Below are positions 59,039-64,000 of a stretch of DNA of 64,000 nt, piece by piece; positions within the stretch are counted from its first letter, which is position 1, and every line of letters begins with the position of its first letter. Under the pieces are notes generated by a model, which was given only the letters and a program-made list of their open reading frames with translations, had not been told where the DNA came from and made no database searches. The translations under genes were made by a program, and so were the position numbers. Origin of the DNA: CAZAPG01 sp964486935. Its GTDB lineage: Bacteria > Chloroflexota > Anaerolineae > 4572-78 > J111. The stretch covers positions 124,001 to 188,000 of the forward strand of contig CAZAPG010000007.1 in assembly GCA_964486935.1 (NCBI GenBank), in the 5' to 3' direction.

Positions 59039-60298
59039 TTACACCGTCTCTCCGCTGGGAATTTCCGTGCCAGGAAAATCGCTTTCAAGACACCCGGAGC
59101 GAATCAGCACATTGCGGCCAATCACTAACCCGCCCGGTATTTGCGCGCCGGCGCCTACTACGGTAATGCCCGTGTCCAGCTTGTCGGGCATCTGGCGGTT
59201 GGGGGTCATATCGTCGCCGTGGCCCAAAAAAGTGCCGGCGCCAATCACCACGTTTTCATCAATGATGGCCCGCTCTACCACCGCGCCCGGACCAATCCAG
59301 GTATCGTTGATAATGACAGACTCTTTGACCACCGCCCCCGGCGATACATACACCCCCGGCGAAAGCACCGAACGCTCCACCCGGCCTCTAATAACGCAAC
59401 CGTTGGAGATAAGGCTGCTAACAACCTGAGCCTGCGGGCCGCTTTTCACCGGAGGACGCTCCTCGCTGCGGGTGTGGATAACCCACTCCGGGTCGTGCAA
59501 CCTGAACACCTCGTCAATGGAGGGGTCGGTGAGCGCCAGGTTGGTTTCCCAAAATGATTGAATGGTTCCGACATCTACCCAGTAGCCTTCAAAGGCATAG
59601 GCGTAAACTTTATCCTGGGTAATCATGGCCGGGATGACATCTTTGCCAAAATCAATACGCGGCGATTCAGACGTACCCTCAGAAAGCCGCTGAATGAGCA
59701 CGTCGGTATTGAATACGTAAATTCCCATCGAGGCCAGGGTGCCTTTATCGCGCTCTTTGGGCTTTTCGGTAAATTCGGTAACGCGCATGTTGCGGTTCAC
59801 CGTCATAATGCCAAAGCGGTCGGTTTCTTCCAGCGGCACATTCATCACCGCCACGGTTAAATCGGCCCCTTTTTCCAGATGATACTCTATCATGGGCCGG
59901 TAATCCATTTTGTAAATATGGTCGCCGGAGAGAATCACCACCAGGTCGGGGTTTTTCTCCTGAATAAAATCCAGATTGCGGTAAACCGCGTCGGCGGTGC
60001 CGCGATACCAGTCCAAATCGGCGTTGCTGCCCTGGTAGGGCTGCCGCATATGCACGCCGCCGCGCTGCCGGTCCAGGTCCCACGGTTTGCCGATGCCAAT
60101 ATGGGCATTGAGCGAGTGGGGGCGATATTGGGTTAACACGGCCACATCATAAATGCCAGAGTTGACGCAATTGGAGAGCGTGAAATCAATAATGCGGTAT
60201 TTGCCGGCAAAGGGGACGGCCGGTTTGGCTCGCCTGTCGGACAGCACCGTCAGACGAGTGCCAGCGCCGCCGGCCATTAGAACAGCCAGAGTTCTCAT
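59039..60298 (-). CDS. glgC: Glucose-1-phosphate adenylyltransferase (ADP-glucose pyrophosphorylase)
   Basis: A 419-residue nucleotidyltransferase that makes ADP-glucose for glycogen. The catalytic signature is intact: LMAGGAGTRLTVLSDRRAKP, then AVPFAGKYRIIDFTLSNCVN and SGDHIYKMDYRPMI. FSEKP-like TEFTEKPKERD and the left-handed beta-helix (RVERSVLSPGVYV, GPGAVVERAIIDENVVIGAG) complete it. It is first of two tandem paralogues in a minus-strand operon and is probably the catalytic subunit. The 203 bases upstream (60299-60501) show only degenerate GGTAATTGG-type words and no clear promoter. Confidence 0.92.
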   Translation of the reverse strand: MRTLAVLMAGGAGTRLTVLSDRRAKPAVPFAGKYRIIDFTLSNCVNSGIYDVAVLTQYRPHSLNAHIGIGKPWDLDRQRGGVHMRQPYQGSNADLDWYRGTADAVYRNLDFIQEKNPDLVVILSGDHIYKMDYRPMIEYHLEKGADLTVAVMNVPLEETDRFGIMTVNRNMRVTEFTEKPKERDKGTLASMGIYVFNTDVLIQRLSEGTSESPRIDFGKDVIPAMITQDKVYAYAFEGYWVDVGTIQSFWETNLALTDPSIDEVFRLHDPEWVIHTRSEERPPVKSGPQAQVVSSLISNGCVIRGRVERSVLSPGVYVSPGAVVKESVIINDTWIGPGAVVERAIIDENVVIGAGTFLGHGDDMTPNRQMPDKLDTGITVVGAGAQIPGGLVIGRNVLIRSGCLESDFPGTEIPSGETV

Positions 60299-60501
60299 AA
60301 AAAACTCCCTTGTAGTGATAAATTGTCAACGTTTGTTTTTAAAAGATGCCCGGTTCAGCTTTGTGGCGGCATCTTCAAAGGCATTCACGGGGGTCAATCA
60401 GATTGAAATCAGGCGTTGGTAATCGGCAATTAGTTATTGACCAATTCTGCGGGAAACCATTTTAGAAAGGGGTTTTAGTATAACCTTTGACCGGCAGGCT
60501 G

Positions 60502-61176
60502 TCAAAAATTTTGGAAGACTTGTCTGAAAATAACTTCGCGCTGCGCCAGCAACCAATCCAGCCAGGCGTCCAGGCCGGCTCCACTGCGGCAAGAAACCTC
60601 GAAACAGGATACGCCGGGGTTGACCATCTCCAGGCCGCGCCGAAAATAGTTCACATCAAACTCAAACATATCTATCAGGTCGGCTTTGTTGAGCAGCACC
60701 ACATCGGCGTTGGCAAAGATGCCAGGATATTTGTAAGGCTTGTCATGCCCTTCCGGCACGCTGGCCACCACCACGGCTACATGCGCGCCCAGGGCAAAGT
60801 TGGCCGTGCAGACCAGGTTGCCCACATTTTCCACAAACAGCAGGTTCAATTCCGCCAGCGGCAGGTCGGGCAGGGCGGCGCGAATCATCGGCGCGTCCAG
60901 GTGACACCCGCCGCCGGTATTAATCTGAACTGCCGGCACGCCCCGGGCCGCAATGGTGTCGGCGTCGATGCGAGAGGCCAAATCCCCCTCGATAACGCCG
61001 GGACGAAGGTCAACGGGCAGCCGGCCAACCGTGGCCAGAATCAGGCTGGTTTTGCCCGCCCCCGGCGAGGCCATCAGGTTCAAGGCCAAGATACCGGCCC
61101 TATCGAGTATCGCTCGATTTTCAGCGGCCACCCGGTCATTTTCAGTCAGGATTTCTTTCACCACAGGAATCTTCAT
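60502..61176 (-). CDS. hypB: Hydrogenase nickel-incorporation GTPase HypB
   Basis: A 224-residue SIMIBI GTPase that delivers nickel to the NiFe active site with HypA. Walker A is ASPGAGKTS (about 36-44), GDLASRIDAD carries the switch region, INTGGGCHLD holds the zinc/nickel Cys-His, and NKADLID is the G4 motif. The N-terminal CxxCGC motif and His-rich stretch of some HypB proteins are absent, so it lacks nickel storage. The ATG at 61176 overlaps the hypA TGA (TGATG), showing coupling. Confidence 0.94.
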   Translation of the reverse strand: MKIPVVKEILTENDRVAAENRAILDRAGILALNLMASPGAGKTSLILATVGRLPVDLRPGVIEGDLASRIDADTIAARGVPAVQINTGGGCHLDAPMIRAALPDLPLAELNLLFVENVGNLVCTANFALGAHVAVVVASVPEGHDKPYKYPGIFANADVVLLNKADLIDMFEFDVNYFRRGLEMVNPGVSCFEVSCRSGAGLDAWLDWLLAQREVIFRQVFQNF

Positions 61177-61520
61177 CACGCTACCTCGATGCTTTCCACA
61201 TAAAACGCTTTGCCGCCGGATACCTGCAACCGGCTGCTGCGGCAAACGGGGCACAGCGGCGGCAGCGGCGCGGCGGCGGGAAAGCGATGACCGCAAGCGT
61301 CGCACGCTACCCAGGCCGGTTCGCGCCGAAAGTTCAGCCGCGCCCCGGCGGCTATAGTTGGCCGGCTGAGGATGTCGAAATAAAACTGAATCGAGTCATC
61401 CACCACGCTGCTCAACTCGCCAATTACCAAATCAATGTGGGTGATGCGCTGCGCGCCATGTTGTTTGGCTGTTTCTATGGCTACCGAGAGAATCCCCTCG
61501 GTTACAGATAGTTCATGCAT
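61176..61520 (-). CDS. hypA: Hydrogenase nickel metallochaperone HypA
   Basis: A 114-residue nickel chaperone. The N-terminus MHELSVTEGI gives the nickel-binding His2-Glu3, and the C-terminal zinc site has CDACGHRF and CPVCRSS, four cysteines. ITHIDLVIGELSSVVDDSIQFY is the typical core, shown in part. The ATG at 61520 is required because MHE must be N-terminal; longer frames upstream are not real. It lies 28 bases after the protease gene and is coupled to hypB. Confidence 0.94.
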   Translation of the reverse strand: MHELSVTEGILSVAIETAKQHGAQRITHIDLVIGELSSVVDDSIQFYFDILSRPTIAAGARLNFRREPAWVACDACGHRFPAAAPLPPLCPVCRSSRLQVSGGKAFYVESIEVA

Positions 61521-61548
61521 AGGCGGATACCGTAAAACAGCTAGTTCG

Positions 61549-62022
61549 TCACTGGACCGGCTGAATTGGGCCAAGCTGCGCCAGCAGTTTGGCCACAATT
61601 GGTCTGGCGGCGGCCAGCGCCCGCTGGGCTGGTTGGCTCAAGCCTTCGCCGTGAGCAAAATCTGTGCCGGGCGCGGTCAGCAGCCAGGCCGGCGGACGGC
61701 AGCCATACAGCAAGCCGGCATAGGCCAGCAGCGCCGCCGGCGAGAGATGATGCCCCAAACTGACCAGGGAGATGTCCGCGGCAATGGGTTGAATCTGGAC
61801 GGCCGGCTCAAATTCTTCGGGCGGCACGGCCCGGGTGTCAACAAACAGCGCCGTCTCGGCGCGGGCAATTTCCGGGGCCAGCTCCGGCAGCAGTTGGTGG
61901 GTGATAATTTTCTCAACGGCCAGTTGCTGCGCCTGACATGCCTGTTCAACCAGTTGGGCCAGATGCAGCCCGGCGGCGTCATCGGTGCGTAAGCTGTTGC
62001 CGTAAGCCACAATCAAAATCAT
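61549..62022 (-). CDS. Hydrogenase maturation protease (HycI/HoxW family)
   Basis: A 157-residue endopeptidase that trims the large subunit C-terminus after nickel insertion. LIVAYGNSLRTDDAAGLHLA carries the first nickel-sensing acidic residue, ETALFVDTRAV the second and SLGHHLSPAALLAYAGLLYG the His. ATG 62022 is preferred to an upstream in-frame start that would run into the large-subunit gene. It begins 4 bases after that gene, whose product carries a removable 25-residue tail, so substrate and protease are neighbours. Confidence 0.9.
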   Translation of the reverse strand: MILIVAYGNSLRTDDAAGLHLAQLVEQACQAQQLAVEKIITHQLLPELAPEIARAETALFVDTRAVPPEEFEPAVQIQPIAADISLVSLGHHLSPAALLAYAGLLYGCRPPAWLLTAPGTDFAHGEGLSQPAQRALAAARPIVAKLLAQLGPIQPVQ

Positions 62023-62026
62023 GGGG

Positions 62027-63463
62027 TTAATCTCGTATTTTTTCGTCAAGCAGCGTGCCATCGGCGGCCAGAAGCTGCACGTGAATGGGCATCTGCCCCA
62101 CGGCGTGGGTTGAGCAGCTCAGGCAGGGGTCGAAGACGCGGATGCCGTGCTCAATCCGGTTGAGAATGCCCTCACTCAACCCGCTGCCGTTGGCGTAAGC
62201 CTGGGCAATCTGTTTGACTGTCTGGTTCATGGCCAGGTTATTCTGACCGGTGGCGATAATCAGGTTGACCTGTTGCAAGATACCGTCCCCGTTAACGTGA
62301 TATTCGTGAAAGAGCGTGCCTCGCGGCGCCTCGCTAACGCCCACGCCAACAAGCTGGTTGACGCTGGCTTTGCTGCGCACGTGGTTGCCGATGAGGGTGG
62401 GGTCTTCCAGCACCGCTTCAATTTTTTCCAAGGCAAACAAAATTTCAATCAGGCGGGCGTAGTGGTAGTAGAAACTGCCCGACACGGGCCGGCCCCGTTC
62501 GCCCAGCCGCCGAAACTGGCGCAGTTCGCGGTCGGCCAGGGGCGTGCCGGCAAAATCGCACACATTCAGCCGGGCCAGCGGGCCAACCCGGTACATGCCG
62601 GCGTTGTTCTCCAGCCCCAGCGGTTTGTAATAGGGGAATTTCAGGTAGCTCCAGGGCTGCACCGCCTCGCCAATAACCTCGCGGTAACGCTCCGGCGAGA
62701 GGCCATCTTCAAGCAAACGGCCCTCGCTGTCCATAATCCGCAGCAGGCCGTCGTAATGTTCCAGGCCGCCGTCGGGTGTTACCAGCCCCATGAAAAGGCT
62801 GGGAAAGTTGCCGTAGGCTTCAATCTCCGGGGCGCTGTCGTCAAAGGTGTCCTTCAGCAGGTCGAGAGCCAGTTCCACAATGTCAAAGGCTTCGGGCAGC
62901 ATGCGCTTAATCTGGTCCCGATTTTCGGGGTTCAGCGGCTCGCGGACGCCGCCGGGCACCGTCCAGGCCGGGTGAACGCTTTTGCCGCCCAAAATGCGGA
63001 TGACATCCTGCCCAAACTGGCGCAGCTTGATGCCGTTGCGGGCAATTTCGGGATATTTTTCAATCAGCCCCATAATGTTGCGGCGGGTGGGGTCGCTTTC
63101 CATGCCCAGCAACAAATCGGGCGCGCTGAGGTGAAAAAAGCTGAGGGCGTGGCTTTGCACAAGCTGGCCCCAGTTCATCAGGCGGCGCAGCTTTTCGGCG
63201 TTGGCCGGAATTTTGACGCCCAAAATGGCGTCGCCGGCTTTGGCCGAGGCCATCAGGTGGCTGACCGGGCAAATGCCGCAGATGCGGGCGGTGATGCCGG
63301 GCATTTCCCAGAAACTGCGCCCAACACAGAATTTTTCAAAGCCGCGAAATTCGGTTACGTGAAAACGGGCATCGGCCACCTGGCCGTTGCTGTCCAGGTG
63401 AACGGTGATTTTGGCATGCCCTTCAATGCGGGTGACCGGGTCAATGGTGATGGTTTTGGTCAT
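62027..63463 (-). CDS. NiFe hydrogenase large subunit (group 3, HoxH-like)
   Basis: A 478-residue catalytic subunit. The NiFe ligands are Cys62 and Cys65 in the L1 motif ARICGICPVSH, and Cys447 and Cys450 in the L2 motif DPCLSCSTH. A 25-residue tail follows His453 and should be removed by the protease encoded next door. TIDPVTRIEGHAKI is the usual N-terminus. Length and sequence suggest the soluble group 3 type that works with NAD(P) or F420 partners rather than a membrane uptake enzyme. It oxidises or makes H2. Operon order is small subunit, large subunit, protease, hypA, hypB. Confidence 0.92.
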   Translation of the reverse strand: MTKTITIDPVTRIEGHAKITVHLDSNGQVADARFHVTEFRGFEKFCVGRSFWEMPGITARICGICPVSHLMASAKAGDAILGVKIPANAEKLRRLMNWGQLVQSHALSFFHLSAPDLLLGMESDPTRRNIMGLIEKYPEIARNGIKLRQFGQDVIRILGGKSVHPAWTVPGGVREPLNPENRDQIKRMLPEAFDIVELALDLLKDTFDDSAPEIEAYGNFPSLFMGLVTPDGGLEHYDGLLRIMDSEGRLLEDGLSPERYREVIGEAVQPWSYLKFPYYKPLGLENNAGMYRVGPLARLNVCDFAGTPLADRELRQFRRLGERGRPVSGSFYYHYARLIEILFALEKIEAVLEDPTLIGNHVRSKASVNQLVGVGVSEAPRGTLFHEYHVNGDGILQQVNLIIATGQNNLAMNQTVKQIAQAYANGSGLSEGILNRIEHGIRVFDPCLSCSTHAVGQMPIHVQLLAADGTLLDEKIRD

Positions 63464-63490
63464 GAGTTAGTCTCCATAGTGTAGTGATTT

Positions 63491-63541
63491 TACGCGCTAT
63501 GAAACACAAAATAGATGTTTCATAGTGCGTATTGCGTAGTG
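63491..63541. repeat. Inverted word-repeat element I (empty hairpin)
   Basis: TACGCGCTATGAAACA (63491-63506) pairs 15 of 16 with TGTTTCATAGTGCGTA (63516-63531); TTGCGTAGTG words follow. It fills most of the 98-base gap between the hydrogenase subunit genes. Confidence 0.72.
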
Positions 63542-63561
63542 CGTAGCAATTGGTTATCGCA

Positions 63562-64000
63562 CTAGCCAAAGTACCGCATCGACTCCGGCAAGCGAACCGG
63601 CTCGCCGTTGAGCAGGGCGCGGACGGCGGCCCAGATGTGGTCGGGTTCGGGCGGGCAGCCGGGAATGTAGGCCTCTACCGGAATAACCTGGTGCAGGGGC
63701 AGCACCCGCCGCAGCAGGGCCGGCATCACTCTATCGCTATCGAGGCCGCGCGGCGCGTTGCCGGGGCCTTCCCGGTACACTTCGGTCAGCAGATCATCAA
63801 CGTTGAGGCGGTTACGCAGGCTGGTTACGTTGCCGGTTACGGCGCAGTCGCCAAAACTGACGACAATTTTACTGCGCGCCCGGATTTGTTGAGCCAGCTC
63901 CAGGTGGTCAACATTGGCAACCGCGCCTTCGACCAGGGTCACATCCACATTTTTGGGAAATTCTTTGACATCGGCAATGGGGCTGTAGACCAGTTCGGCG
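63562..64000 (-). CDS. NiFe hydrogenase small subunit (HoxY-like), 5' end outside window
   Basis: The visible 145 residues are the C-terminal part of an NADH:quinone-oxidoreductase 20-kDa-like subunit, and the frame stays open to the window edge. VVSFGDCAVTGNV and VEAYIPGCPPEPDHIWAAV supply the cysteines of the proximal [4Fe-4S] cluster, and NVDHLELAQQIRARSK precedes them. HoxY-type small subunits have only this one cluster, unlike membrane uptake enzymes. It passes electrons between the NiFe site and a diaphorase. Upstream genes for a NAD(P)- or F420-linked partner are expected outside the window. Confidence 0.88.
   Translation of the reverse strand, partial: AELVYSPIADVKEFPKNVDVTLVEGAVANVDHLELAQQIRARSKIVVSFGDCAVTGNVTSLRNRLNVDDLLTEVYREGPGNAPRGLDSDRVMPALLRRVLPLHQVIPVEAYIPGCPPEPDHIWAAVRALLNGEPVRLPESMRYFG

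Noticed and set aside
62147..63484. 445-codon open frame on the plus strand opposite the hydrogenase large subunit
   Set aside because: Antisense shadow of a GC-rich conserved gene; its translation is His/Gly/Val-rich without motifs, while the minus strand has all NiFe ligands.

Overview
This GC-rich window reads like a chromosomal segment of a Chloroflexota bacterium, probably Anaerolineae-like. That placement is inference from gene content: large transmembrane Ser/Thr kinases, PD40/TolB propellers on Thr-Pro-rich stalks, a soluble-adenylyl-cyclase-like ATPase, roadblock proteins, GT39 and SH3/LysM cell-surface proteins, and a NiFe hydrogenase. There is no rRNA, phage or integrase gene. The only tRNA is tRNA-Val(UAC). 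Both window edges cut genes.

Layout. 1-12.9 kb: signalling and envelope genes (5'-truncated LysM/PD40 protein, two Ser/Thr kinases, a roadblock pair, an inositol-monophosphatase-like enzyme, a GT2 glycosyltransferase, an SH3 protein). 12.9-17.9 kb, minus strand: GT39 glycosyltransferase, a TumE-type toxin-antitoxin pair whose toxin looks frameshifted, and a membrane-anchored glycosidase-like protein. 18.0 kb: tRNA-Val. 18.2-29.5 kb: one long plus-strand accessory operon with fdrA/allF, allG (DUF1116), a double cyclase-family hydrolase, a DinB protein, a three-subunit molybdenum hydroxylase (FAD, 2Fe-2S and Mo subunits) and an OMP-decarboxylase/HUMPS-family enzyme. 29.6-46.9 kb: zinc-ribbon protein, metY, a CoA-binding protein, a GAF histidine kinase, a class III cyclase with two cyclase domains, an NmrA-like protein, a minimal FtsK-like ATPase, an FAH-family hydratase, an AhpD/CMD-family candidate selenoprotein, upp, tatA, an FAD oxidoreductase, asnS and an orphan adenine methylase. 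47-57.7 kb: exported proteins, phosphohexomutase, tatD, a polyprenyl diphosphate synthase, two glycosyltransferases, a YbaK deacylase, a zinc ribbon, an Atg22-like MFS gene interrupted by TAG, and a surface protein. 57.8-64 kb, minus strand: tandem GlgC-like genes, then hypB-hypA-protease-hydrogenase large subunit-small subunit.

Two observations stand out. First, intergenic inverted-repeat elements built of short repeated words (GACGAAN, ACACAAAGA, GTTCAGAGTT, TGCGTAG, GGTAATTGGTAA families) sit at or just after the stop codons of upstream genes. In the 18-29 kb operon three of them enclose a small AT-rich gene of the four-helix-bundle (23S rRNA intervening-sequence protein) or GxxExxY family, and two are empty hairpins. 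This resembles an IVS-like element that colonises gaps between cistrons. Second, the AhpD/CMD-family gene at 40660-41217 has an in-frame TGA exactly where the second cysteine of the CxxC motif belongs, followed at a suitable distance by a SECIS-like hairpin with a GGUUU loop, so it is a strong selenocysteine candidate.

The fdrA-allG operon lacks the allH and carbamate-kinase partners of the E. coli oxamate carbamoyltransferase set in this window. It joins allF/allG to a molybdenum hydroxylase and a ring-opening-type hydrolase, suggesting catabolism of an unknown N-heterocyclic or amide compound (inference).
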